DNA from: Priapulus caudatus
Taxonomy: Eukaryota; Priapulida; Priapulimorpha; Priapulimorphida; Priapulidae
Assembly (NCBI RefSeq): GCF_000485595.1
Contig: NW_014577203.1
Span: forward strand, 64,638-128,637
Direction: 5' to 3'
DNA: 64,000 nt
Positions 11,346 to 21,255 of this stretch are shown here, one piece after another. The notes below the pieces were generated by a model. That model ran no database searches and had not been told where the DNA came from. It worked only from the letters and a program-made list of their open reading frames with translations. Within the stretch, counting starts at the first letter, position 1. Each line of letters starts with the position of its first letter. A program made the position numbers and the translations under genes.

Positions 11346-11735
11346 AACTCATGACCTATGTGACTGCTGTGTGTCAACGTGCTTTAATGGTTGTTTTTGG
11401 TTAGAACCTGTGCACAACCGGTGTACAAAAAGGGTTCAGTTTATTTGCTACTTGAGCCCTCTATCAGGTAATCCAGAGCCATAGTAGACAATTTCTCTGC
11501 AACATTTATTGAACATCATGGGGTTTTTCAAGCTTAAATCTGATTAATTCCTGAAGTTGCTTAACTGCATCCATGAAATTCCTAACGGGGGACAAATCTG
11601 GGGGTATTCTTAGTAAAATGATCTATTATGTACATGTTCACTCAATGTGTTGGTCTGCATTACAGGTAGAGCACAGCAGGCAAGCGTGAGTGTTGGAGGG
11701 CAGGCTGCTGGTGCCGGGACCCGCTGCCCAGGCCA

Positions 11736-12659
11736 ATGGGGAAGTGCCTTTCCTGTTGTGCCGACACTGATGTAACGGAAGGCTGTCGTCATACATCTCC
11801 CACAGGTGTGACTAGTGTGTCCCAGTCCAGCCTTCCATCGACGACTGTGCTGCAGTTTCAGCCGCAGCAGTCAACAAAACTCACGCAGCAGGGCGACACG
11901 TATACGAATGGAACAGGCAACGCGCCCCTTGGTGGCGACAAGCAGAGAATGTTCCCCTACCCACGCATCCCGCCAATCCACCGTAGCGGCGACGGTGGAA
12001 AAAAGGCCATAGTGACACGCGATATGTCTGAGGCACGCATTGCGGCGATTTACGAGCGCTACCGGGACCCGCACGAAGATGCTATCCTCTCTGAGGGCGT
12101 TGAGCGGCTGTGCCGCGACCTTGGCGTGCAGCCGGAGGAGTTTCGCGTGCTCGTGCTCGCGTGGAAGTTTCAGGCGGCAACGATGTGCCGCTTTACGCGC
12201 AGCGAGTTTGCAAGCGGCTGCCGGCGGCTGCGGGTCGACTCGGTGCGTGGTATACGCGACCGCTTTCCAGACATGCTTGACGAGGTCAGGGATGCAGACG
12301 CATTCAAGGACCTCTACCGCTGGACGTTCAAGTTTGGCCTCGATGCCGACGTCGGTCAGCGTGTGTTGCCAACAGACATCGCGGTCTCACTGTGGAGGCT
12401 TGCGTTCTCCCAACGTGAGCCACGCATCCTCAAGCGCTGGCTCGCATTCCTCGAGCGGCATCCCCACATCCGCTGCATCCCGAAGGACACGTGGCACATG
12501 TTCTTGAACTTCACTGAGGCCGTTGGTGATGACCTCAGCTGCTATGACGACACAGAGGCATGGCCAAGCCTCTTCGATGATTTTGTCGAGTATGAGAACG
12601 ACCAGACAAATCAGAATGTCACATCGGATTCGCAGGAGCACAACGACAACATGATGTGA
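11736..12659 (+). CDS. DCUN1D3: DCN1-like protein, DCUN1D3 type
   Basis: The 307-residue frame matches the DCUN1D3 (SCCRO3) family in length and order. It starts MGKCLSCC: Gly2 for myristoylation and Cys4/7/8 for palmitoylation, the feature that sends this paralogue to membranes. A low-complexity linker of about 90 residues follows. The potentiating-neddylation (PONY/DCUN1) domain runs from about 95 to 290, with recognisable blocks EEFRVLVLAWKFQAATMC, DLYRWTFKFGLD, DTWHMFLNFTEAVG and AWPSLFDDFVEYEND. Family members act as co-E3s that bind a UBC12-type E2 and cullins to promote NEDD8 transfer. No in-frame stop or intron interrupts the exon. A candidate acceptor (gcattacag) at 11,657-11,665 suggests an upstream non-coding exon. 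No poly(A) signal was found close by. Confidence 0.9.
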   Translation: MGKCLSCCADTDVTEGCRHTSPTGVTSVSQSSLPSTTVLQFQPQQSTKLTQQGDTYTNGTGNAPLGGDKQRMFPYPRIPPIHRSGDGGKKAIVTRDMSEARIAAIYERYRDPHEDAILSEGVERLCRDLGVQPEEFRVLVLAWKFQAATMCRFTRSEFASGCRRLRVDSVRGIRDRFPDMLDEVRDADAFKDLYRWTFKFGLDADVGQRVLPTDIAVSLWRLAFSQREPRILKRWLAFLERHPHIRCIPKDTWHMFLNFTEAVGDDLSCYDDTEAWPSLFDDFVEYENDQTNQNVTSDSQEHNDNMM

Positions 12660-13039
12660 TTGGGATGCGCTGCTGGCACCCTCTGGCCAATGCCTTTGAA
12701 GAAGTTTGCAGCATCAAACTGGCAGACACGTTTTCATATGGCACAACACATGCAGGCCTTAACTACCTATATATTGCATGTCCTAGCTTGCAAGAGTGAC
12801 TGTGGAGAGACATGACCCATGCAGGATGTGATTTATTTCCATTAATAAGATCACTGGTTAAGGTTAAACCAATGTCTGACCATTTGTGGTGATCACCTCC
12901 TCCCCCACCCGCTGAACTCATGGTGGATACATTTTCATTGAGGGCTTGGTCAAAGAGTGGTTTATATTTACCAAGTCTTGCACGTGGTTAATAGGTTAAT
13001 AGGTAATGTTCTGTGGGATGTGTCTGTCTGTGTGTGTAC

Positions 13040-13090
13040 ATATGTATATATATATGTGTGTGTGTGTGTGCGTATCTCTCTCTGTCTCTT

Positions 13091-13152
<62 letters not shown>

Positions 13153-13240
13153 GATATTGCTCACTCTCTCCCCCTCTCTCTCTCTTTCTCTCTGTCTATC
13201 TGTCTCACTCTTCCTCTTCCTCTTCCCCCCCCCTGCATAA
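13040..13240. repeat. TG/TA and CT microsatellites
   Basis: A TG/TA tract (13,024-13,070) runs into a (CT)n tract at about 13,076-13,200 with a few interruptions and a C run near 13,225. The several overlapping Ser/Leu-rich ORFs here are microsatellite translations. Confidence 0.9.
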
Positions 13241-13739
13241 GTGTAGACAAAGTTGGTCTAGGAAAAGTCAACTATTAGCATACTTTTTACTGATTACTCC
13301 GATACAATAATCACCACAATTTTGTGCTGTTATAGGCTATACAACAGCAAATGAACAGCAAACGTGTGCCCACTGTCTTCAACTTCGCGATAATGGAATG
13401 TTCAAATGGTCCCACGGAACAAGTGCACGTATGTGATGCAAATATTTATAGACTGGTACCTATCTCGAAATGTATACAAATGCAACTAACGTTGTGTAGA
13501 GACAGCTTTCTCGTCTCGCGAGAGCATAAATCACGCACTAGGTTTAACGATACAGTCAGGGTTACGGAAAGCTACCTCTGTAAAGTGCAGCAAAAAATCA
13601 TGACTGCTCTTCAAATTCAATCAAACTCATATATGCTATCTATTTAATAAAAGAGATCTCTCTTCGCTTACAATGAAAATATTTACAAAAACTTAATCAC
13701 TAATTACGTGACAGCAAAAATTGTAACCATTAGCCATAA

Positions 13740-13935
13740 GTTGTTCATAGTATGAACTAGTAAATGGTCTCTGGAATTTTGTTTAAATGTTTTAATATAG
13801 GAAATAAGTTAAAAAGATGCAAAAAAATATTTGTAATGTTTTTTAAAACAACAATTTCGTAAATAAAGAGCCATAACTTGTAAAATACAATATTTCATAA
13901 AAATTCCAGTGATCATTTACTCCACTAATATGCTA
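13740..13935. repeat. Small inverted repeat
   Basis: agtaaatggtctctggaatttt at about 13,760-13,782 is nearly the reverse complement of aaaattccagtgatcattta at about 13,901-13,921. Short agccataa(c/g)ttg direct repeats are also present. Probably a decayed MITE; limits are uncertain. Confidence 0.35.
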
Positions 13936-15962
13936 GCATTAAAACGGAACAAAAATGTTTGGAATCGGAGTTGTAAGTTTCGAGAAATAGTTTTTGAAAA
14001 ATTCACCAATGCAGCATTACTAACAACGGAGAAATTCGCAATTTTCTACATTCTGCGATAATTCAATGACTGTGTTTAGAATTGACCAATGTATGTACAA
14101 TTGTTACTTCTAATGCTCACTGCAACCTATCTGTGGCCAGTTACCACCAACAAACTTTAAAAAAGTCCTGCTGTTATAAATATCATGACAAAATAAGTCA
14201 ATTGTCTCAAGCTCCGGTTCGCCGCCTACTAATATCATCTCTATGTACACAAACGTACATAGCATCAGTGGTTCAAAACAACTGTAACAGCATTTCTGAT
14301 ATGTAAACAGTCTAATTTGAAATGTAGATCGCTGCATGTAATGGTGGAAAGAATGCTGTGCGAGTGCTCTATGCCATGTTAGCCTTACTATGAACAGTTG
14401 GTGTTATGCAAGAAGTACTGGTAAGTATCTGAACGGTTGAGAATATATGAAAACGGTTGGTAAAAACATGGCAAATCCCTCGCTTAAAATTACATCTTCT
14501 TTCCACTATGTACCCTTTAAATTGAGTGTTTTCGAGATTATCCCTGATTGCATCCATAAAAATGCCTGACAGAAAAATACTGGATTCAGAGCAGCCAGCT
14601 ACTCATCACGGCACATGGCCACTGTTTTTGTATCCCTTTTGCAACCACTTTTTCTTGAATTTCAGTCTTCTCACGTCTTTACTCATCATCCAGTGTACAC
14701 AAGCTCTGCTGGCTCTAGCTGTGAGTCATTGGTGGTAGCTAAACATTGTGTAGCCCACGCAAAAGCCGTTTAGTGGCTTGGTTGACAGTGTGATGATTAC
14801 TGCTAACGATGCTGGTATAGATTATTCGTCAATGAAGCAATTTGTATTGGACCATTTAAAGTTCGTCATTCTGGAAATGACTTCAAGACTTCTTGTCATT
14901 GTCTGATTGTGTCTTATACAGCCATATCGAAGTTCTCTTGATGTGTCCAAGCCTCCAAGGGTATCTAGAACCGTTCTGTTCTGTACACTGTACTTTCTCA
15001 TCTTTATTCATCTCTACATTCTACCCTCTATCATTCATCGCAGTGTAATTTTGAAATAAGCTGAAGTGATCAACTAATTCGATACCAAAGTTGCATTTCA
15101 AAGATGGATAACCGATTATAAAATATAGATAAACTCACGCACATGCCCTGCGATGTCACCCTGCAAAAGTCAATGAACTTACTCCTGATAGAGCATTCAA
15201 ACACCGCACTTCTACTGCAAACAACTATCTGCACATACGCTGACGTGTTAAATTACTGCACCACTTACTGCAGAATAACCTAGGCATGTCCGTAGTAGTT
15301 GTCATTACTCACTATGTAACATCTACCTTGTATACAAAACTCACCAAACACGACCAAATGTATATACCACCTTCATCCCCGACCTTCTGCCTTTAATCCA
15401 CATTATCTCTTACTACTAGAGCCCTTCTCCCCCTGCTCCCTACCCCATTTCCTTTTTCCCTATCCACTTTCTCTGATTTTAATCTCCATCCTCAACTTAA
15501 TCCTCCCCCTCTACTCATTCACACAGCCCCTCTACCTTTACCTTTTCACCCACGTTTCTCACCTTTCCCTCTTCCAACCCTTCTGCTTTTGGCCACTTTC
15601 TTCCTCTCCCTCTTACACCCCCTTTCCCCACCACTCTTCACCCAAGCAGGGAACTAGTGATACAAAGGCACACAAATTGTTATGGTACTACTGAAAATAC
15701 ATTGTGATATTATACATCATTTATTGTCACCTTTGTTCGTAGAATGAATGACCACGAAGTTATAAAGGGCACGTTTGGCGTTCAACTTGAATTGCCATTA
15801 TATTCACCTTTGACTGTACCATCAACTATATGTATGTGGGCACTCCTCGAAAATCGCAAGTGTTTTTTATAAGCAGCTATCAACTATATTCATATAAGTG
15901 GGTTTCCCACATAATTGCCACTCACATAAAGTGAACTGGCAAAAGTGCTATTTATACACAAG
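13936..15962. other. Intergenic, no gene recognised
   Basis: Only short, dissimilar ORFs. A pyrimidine-rich stretch without period occupies about 15,360-15,650 (ccccctgctccctacc and similar). The left edge of the BEL/Pao element follows. Confidence 0.5.
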
Positions 15963-16209
15963 TGTTGCCTCTCTAGAGCTGTCGGTTGCAGAGATTCTTT
16001 AATAAAAGGGATAAAAATCAAATTGTTCATCTGGACTGGAGATTTTTATTTTAAACAAACAGCATGGATGTCAAAGTTCTGTCCCCTCTCGACTTCCAGC
16101 GCACACGGGTCAAAACATCTGCCGAACACATCTCGCCATCTATTGTAAAGGTAATACACTATATTTATTGTACACTGAAGAACAATGAATATAATAAATT
16201 GCTCCAACA
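15963..16209 (-). repeat. BEL/Pao 3' LTR (left copy)
   Basis: The stretch from about 15,986 (gcagagattctttaat) to 16,209 aligns with 36,613-36,833. Shared blocks include ttgttcatctggactggaga and aaacaaacagcatggatgtc. The tgttgc at 15,963 may be the true start. The sequence just right of it (attccttcctctt) is polypyrimidine, as expected for the complement of a polypurine tract. Divergence is roughly 15 percent, which indicates an old insertion. Confidence 0.65.
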
Positions 16210-16394
16210 ATTCCTTCCTCTTGGTGAAACTCCCTTTACCAACTCTCATGAATTTTAACCTTCCAACAGCTAATTCAAACTCTTCTTCAACTGACTCACT
16301 GGCAAAATTCAACCGAGTCTGTTACAATGCAGAGTGCATGAAAACGGTCTTTTCTAACAGTCTCTGGAACAGTTCACGACAATAATTCTAGGTC

Positions 16395-16825
16395 TCTGGT
16401 AATTCCACAGGGCAAAGACGGTTCACTGGACGAATGAACGCTGCAGTTGTCATCTTCACTTTCGCCGTACTAACTAATCCGTCTGCTCCGGGGTAAATTT
16501 CAAGAATAGGTCCCAGCTGCCATTTTCCTCGTGGTAGTTTGTCGTCACCATCACAACATCGTCTTTCTTGAGATTCGGTCCTGGTTACAACAATTTTTTA
16601 CAGTTGTGCAACAACGGTAACTGCTGCCAGCATTCTCCAGTAGTGTCTAAGCAGTTCCTGGACTGATTAACTAGATTGACTCTCTCTTCTTTGTCTAATG
16701 GACGGTGGAACCAACTGTCCTCCCAGCAGCACATGTAGAAAATGGTTAGGTGTCAATGGCAGGTCATCGTTAGCATCTGTGCTGGGAAGAGTAAGAGGCC
16801 TTGAGTTTATCAGTCCTGCCTCTAC
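16395..16825 (-). pseudogene. BEL/Pao integrase C-terminal part and DUF5641-like tail
   Basis: Read on the minus strand from 16,825: the [12 protein letters not shown] and LPLTPNHFL blocks (16,725-16,825) are diagnostic of BEL/Pao integrase C-termini. Further on, 16,480-16,600 gives DDVVMVTTNYH in one frame and GPILEIYPGADGLVSTAKVK in another. The sequence then ends with a VNRLCPVELPE block near 16,400. This is the usual G-DG-VR-A-V pattern of the DUF5641 tail. At least one frameshift separates the blocks. Confidence 0.75.
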
Positions 16826-17339
16826 TAGACCGCCGGGCGAGGGGCAAAATTCGTTACTTTTGTGACCCCCCTCGCACATCTACTTCTTAAGTAGTGGAAA
16901 TTGTTTTTAAATATATTTCAATATGATATTGATGACTCGTCAATCAGCAAAAGTGCACACAAGCTCAAAAAACGATAAAAACCATAGAAAAATATCGATT
17001 TGCATCCATAGATATCGTCCAATCACTGTGCATCTCTCAAGTAAGGATCACAGTGCATTACAATTGTTAGCCAATCACATGCTTTGGTAGATGCACTTAG
17101 CTTCCGGTGTAAACATGGCAGTGTACATGTCGTCTGATGATTCAGAAAATTCCTCAAGTTTTTGCTGTATACACACTGAATAACTAAGTAGTGTGCACTT
17201 TTTCCCACTGACGAGTTGTGCAATCGTTTTCAGTATATTTTTCTTTATCTTTATGTAGAATTTGATGTAGATGCCGATGGGGAGGCACAAAACATGAAAA
17301 CTAAAGCAGTTTTGGCTGCTTACCTATGCTTGCGGTCTA
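16826..17339. mobile_element. 514-bp MITE inside BEL integrase
   Basis: The ends are inverted: TAGACCGC at 16,826 and GCGGTCTA ending at 17,339. The element is flanked by TAC on both sides (16,823-16,825 and 17,340-17,342). Removing it with one TAC puts the BEL frame back in register at the conserved Glu-Val-Glu-Ala position of the integrase, which strongly supports the boundaries. A 22-codon open stretch at 17,114 (starts MAVYMSSDDSE) may be a transposase or accessory-protein remnant. The 3-bp duplication suggests a PIF/Harbinger or ISL2EU-like source, though TAC is not the canonical TWA. Confidence 0.7.
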
Positions 17340-17342
17340 TAC

Positions 17343-17993
17343 TTCAAACGTATGAAATTCTTTGCTGTTTATGTCGGCATTTCCGATAACAACCTTTAAC
17401 GCCCTCTGCAGCTTTTACCACGATCTCGAATACACCCGCAAAAATGAGGTGAGGCCGCTGGATTGAAGTTTTACTTGATACCATCAGTGTTCTGGAATCC
17501 AAGTCCCTCTTTGGATTCCTCCCAGTCGATGGCTTCTACCAACTGTCTTGACTTTCTCGCCGGTGACAAAATTGCTTCCATTATCTGTGAGCGTCTCTAC
17601 AGGGACCGACTTCCGACGGGTCATATGGGAAAATGCGAGCAAAAATCCATCCGTATCCATACTGTAGACTGGTTAAAGATGTATGGCTCTAACTTGTAAG
17701 CAAGTGAATACAGCTAGGTAACGTTTGGCTCTGGTTACATCTCGTTTCTGGATGGTCAAATATGGGCCAGAAAAGTTGAAGCCGCATTTTGCAAATGCCC
17801 TCAATGGTTGCTTCGGGAGTGGCGCCATCATTTGGGTGACAGGTTTGGCTTTCTTCATTGCACACTTTGCACATATCCTTTCCCAATCTAGCACACCATC
17901 CCGAGTTCATACTATCCAATATCGCCTTCTTATCTCGACAATAGTACTGTCTCTTCCAATGGGATGTCCTATCTGGTCATGCCCTCTGGTAAC
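17343..17993 (-). pseudogene. BEL/Pao integrase N-terminal and core part
   Basis: On the minus strand from 17,993: GHPIGRDSTIVEIRRRYWIV (the block before the zinc-binding region), then CAKCAMKKAKPVTQMMAPLP, FNFSGPYL, RYLAVFTCLQVRAIHL (17,673-17,894). A TDNGSNFVTGEK block follows near 17,560-17,590, which carries the second catalytic Asp. The WIV-stop and several frame changes show decay. The protein continues across the Gypsy-A insertion at 17,994/32,692 and across the MITE at 16,826-17,339. Confidence 0.8.
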
Positions 17994-18038
17994 TGTAGTG
18001 TTTATTCGTTCCTCTACATCTATGCTGTATTATGCATG
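17994..18038 (+). repeat. Gypsy-A 5' LTR, first part
   Basis: The first 45 bp of the LTR (starting tgtagtgtttattcg) are identical to 32,480-32,524. The LTR then breaks at CATG, where element B is inserted, and resumes at 26,065. Confidence 0.93.
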
Positions 18039-18505
18039 TGTAACCTCGCACTTCTAGGGTGAGGTACAAGAGCAGTAAGAGTAGAGCAAAGCAACAGCGT
18101 AAGATAAGAAGTCAAACACGAACTAGTAAAGTAACGTACCACAAAGAGTTATATTCGACATAATGCAACAACAAGTGAAGAGCAGAAACGTAAGGCTGAA
18201 TGCGTAAAGATACGTGACAGTCAAACAAACAGAGAAGTGCCTCTTGCTCTCTCTCCCAGCTCTCTTAAATCTAGCCGGACTAGTTGTTCGACCTTCCTAC
18301 GACGTGCGCCGGCTGCGGGTTATAATAGATTATCCCGCACTCTGGCCCACCTGTTGACGTCGTTAGCTACATTATTGCTTCTGTTATTATCTTCAGCCTG
18401 CATCGCGTGTGAACCGAATATCTCATCTATTCCCCTGATTTGTCAAAAACGCGACCCGCATGGCCTTATGCCAAACTAACAATAATTAATAAGGTATGAT
18501 GAACA
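18039..18505 (-). repeat. Element B 3' LTR
   Basis: 467 bp, aligned with 25,580-26,064 with about 25 substitutions plus small indels. The internal-side end lacks 13 nt present in the other LTR, next to its terminal dinucleotide. It abuts a polypurine tract on the minus strand (gggggagtag, complement at 18,506-18,515). Confidence 0.88.
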
Positions 18506-19241
18506 CTACTCCCCCAAATGAACTATTGATCGCCCCGATCAACAATGGGGAGATCGAGTGCGATGTCGCGACGCGACATCGTGTATGCAGGTGTAACGAA
18601 ACGGTTACTGCGCGCGTGTGTGGCACGTTATTTTATCTGCTCCATAATACTCTAACATCCATTTCCAAAAAAAAAACCCAAACCCATACACGATCACATT
18701 CGCGCTCATGCCGCCGCGCGTGGCATCTGGCGCTTACAATGTTAGCACCTCACAATCTTCTGACACGAGCCTAAATTTATCCCTACCGCAATCCTTAACT
18801 ATCCTATATCCGTGCAGACCTAGGCACGTCCCACCATAACTCGTGTCGACGTGCACTATGTCGACACGTCGTAATAACTACACTAGTGCAAAGTGTCAGC
18901 TACGGCTGCACCTGAACGATAAGTGAGAACGCATACACAGTTGACCGTGCCTTATATGTCGCACCCCCCATCGTCCCGGGCTTCCCTCCCCCCTCCTTTG
19001 GGCCCAAGTCCCTCGTCACTGTGAAGTGAACGCAGGGGATGCCGGCCGGTCACCACCCGCGAGTGGAATAGGCTCAAGGGGCGGGATGGTTGGCGGGGAA
19101 ACGAGCGGGTGGGTGGGCAGAAACAGCGCAGACAGTGGTGTATCGATTTCATCGCGGGGCTGCGCAACAACGCGTGCGAGCTGTCTGGGCGGAGAGACCC
19201 AGGCTATCGCTTATTTGCCCGTCGGCCGGTCCGTCAGCCTG
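18506..19241. other. Element B region between env and 3' LTR
   Basis: About 740 bp without a convincing ORF; small frames on both strands (19,026-19,370 plus, 18,952-19,170 minus) overlap the end of env. It includes an A run at 18,668-18,677 and a GC-rich part after 18,950. In the related element D this position holds about 2 kb of extra ORFs. Confidence 0.5.
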
Positions 19242-21185
19242 TCACTCAGTCAGAGTCCTGCCGGGCTCCCTTCTGAGGGGAGGTGTTCGGCTCCAGGCGT
19301 AGGATGGAGGAATGCGTCTGCGACAATAACAATATATTACCGCCAGCCCTCCGATTACCAGCGTCATTAAACCTAGCGACATGTAAATCGCTGAATGATG
19401 CGGGTTAATATCCAGCCCTGGTTTCATGCCGTAATATGTGTCGGCTGTAGCAATACGCTTGCCGTGCCTCACTGCGGCTACCAACTCATCGTACGCGACC
19501 TCTAAATCCGTATTACTGTACATCTCCCTCGGGACTGTAGCGTTAGGTATCAGCTGGATATCCCGCCCAGCCTTCTTAACTGTGGGTTGCGCATAATAGT
19601 CCGCCCACATATTGGGGACTCCCGTGGAGATCACTCCCACGGCGTCTGGTGGCGAAATGATTTCCTCATCGGATTCATGATGATAAAACGATGGTAGTGA
19701 AAAATACTTCGACTCGCCTTTACATGCCGAATGCAGCGTAATGATCTGCTGGCGTACCATGTCAAATTCGCGAACCTGTACCTCCGCCTTAGGGTGTGCC
19801 TGACAACTTATAGAAATCCTCAGGGGGTGGGGGCTAGAAATTAACCACCGCCCGTTGAGTAGATACTGCGCCTTAGGTGTAGCTCTCGCGTAAAATGTTA
19901 CCCGCTTAGCACACAGGGCCTTGATGTCCGCTGTTATATTCCGAAATAAGGCCACTGGGCAAGACGTGACAACCGATACGGGATACACCAGTGATTTAAC
20001 ATCACACACCTGCTGTCGCTTGCGTAAACACACTCGCAGCGCGCTTTCGTCAGGTTGTATGTAGCTGACCCGGTCGAGTGATATCCCTATATATTCCTGT
20101 TTAAAACTATAATATGCGGCTGCCGTAGTGTTAGGTAGATAGACTGGGGGCCGTAGAATTTGGTAGACCTGGAACGTCATATCGCGAGATCTAAGTGGTA
20201 TAAATGCAAGGACGTGAAGGCCGAGCCTATCAGGGATCGCTATTGCCGTTATAAGATCGTAATAGAATAGCAAATTGCTCTGTGGGTCGTGAGGTAGGGC
20301 CAGTGTCGGGGGCAGCGTGCCCTGAATAGTCATGAGAATTTTGCGTAAGCGGTGTGCTGGGACTAACGTGGCCGGTAGACGTCCTGCAAGAAGGACGTCG
20401 ACCGACTGTATAACTGCATCAATAGCAGCACGCCCGTGATCAAACGCCAATTTCATTGCCGACAACGATAATTGTAGTTTAGTTAAAATTATGAACTCAT
20501 GCTGCGTGGCTGCCTGCCAGTTAGTGAGTTTGACCATAATAGTATTAACTGCTGCCGTAAGCCGACTCGTATGATACAGCAAGGCAGTTATGTTACGCTC
20601 ATTTAGTTTAGTCCGGACCCGTGTATAATTCATAACTGTCAGTGAATCATCTAGGGCAGCGAAAATCGCCTGCTGTGTGGCCCCCACAGACAAAATGCGT
20701 CGCTGCAATGCGTCGACATCCTCTTGTGTCGCTGTCCCAAACAAAAATTTCGAGAGTTTACCAACCGCGCTAATGATCGCACGTTTGTCTCTGCCGTGAT
20801 GCAGAGAATGCAGATCATTGAGCTGCTGCGTCATGATCTCGAGGCGGCGTTGAAACCACCCCTCGTGCTCCTTAAGCAGGGACTGAAGTGGGACCCTAAG
20901 TTGGTCAGCGTATGCGGTTACCGAGCTGGAGGATGTGGCTTTCTGTGGTGGCGGCGGCAACTTGAGCATATCTGCAAGCTGGATCTCTAGCGTGGAGAGA
21001 TACTCTTGAATAGCCGTAAAATTTACCGTGAGAGCTAAAGCCCACGTCGATTGAGTTATGCTTATTTGCCCCCTCGGTACAAACGCGATACCCTGCGATG
21101 GCTGGTGTATGTCACTGGCTCTCGTAGCAATCGGGAGCATCAGCACTGCCGCCATCAGCGCGGTTATCCACCAAGCCGCCATCAT
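19242..21185 (-). CDS. Env: baculovirus F / errantivirus-type fusion glycoprotein
   Basis: An intact 647-codon frame. It has a hydrophobic signal peptide (about 1-23). A furin-type site RDKR at 132-135 is followed directly by the fusion-peptide-like stretch AIISAVGKLSKFLFG (136-150) and an ATQEDVDALQRRI block. This is the hallmark of the F-protein family (Pfam Baculo_F) shared by baculoviruses and insect gypsy-like errantiviruses. Several N-x-S/T sites, a Cys-bearing ectodomain, a transmembrane helix (about 600-621) and a short basic tail (CRRR...) complete a class I fusion protein. It starts 70 nt after the pol stop. Gypsy env genes are usually made from a spliced RNA; no splice sites were assigned. 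Whether it is expressed cannot be told. Confidence 0.88.
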   Translation of the reverse strand: MMAAWWITALMAAVLMLPIATRASDIHQPSQGIAFVPRGQISITQSTWALALTVNFTAIQEYLSTLEIQLADMLKLPPPPQKATSSSSVTAYADQLRVPLQSLLKEHEGWFQRRLEIMTQQLNDLHSLHHGRDKRAIISAVGKLSKFLFGTATQEDVDALQRRILSVGATQQAIFAALDDSLTVMNYTRVRTKLNERNITALLYHTSRLTAAVNTIMVKLTNWQAATQHEFIILTKLQLSLSAMKLAFDHGRAAIDAVIQSVDVLLAGRLPATLVPAHRLRKILMTIQGTLPPTLALPHDPQSNLLFYYDLITAIAIPDRLGLHVLAFIPLRSRDMTFQVYQILRPPVYLPNTTAAAYYSFKQEYIGISLDRVSYIQPDESALRVCLRKRQQVCDVKSLVYPVSVVTSCPVALFRNITADIKALCAKRVTFYARATPKAQYLLNGRWLISSPHPLRISISCQAHPKAEVQVREFDMVRQQIITLHSACKGESKYFSLPSFYHHESDEEIISPPDAVGVISTGVPNMWADYYAQPTVKKAGRDIQLIPNATVPREMYSNTDLEVAYDELVAAVRHGKRIATADTYYGMKPGLDINPHHSAIYMSLGLMTLVIGGLAVIYCYCRRRIPPSYAWSRTPPLRREPGRTLTE

Positions 21186-21255
21186 GCTGTTCTGGAAGGG
21201 AACGTAAAAGGCACATCGTCTTCGTCATCCCACTGGGAACTAGCATCCCGGGATA

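Noticed and set aside
12040..12507. 155-codon ORF overlapping the DCN1-like gene
   Set aside because: A shadow frame of a GC-rich true gene; no family resemblance.
13006..13310. Overlapping Ser/Leu-rich ORFs
   Set aside because: Translations of the CT microsatellite in all three frames.
18952..19370. Possible accessory ORF between env and LTR in element B
   Set aside because: GC-rich overlapping frames on both strands, no similarity to the accessory ORFs of element D.
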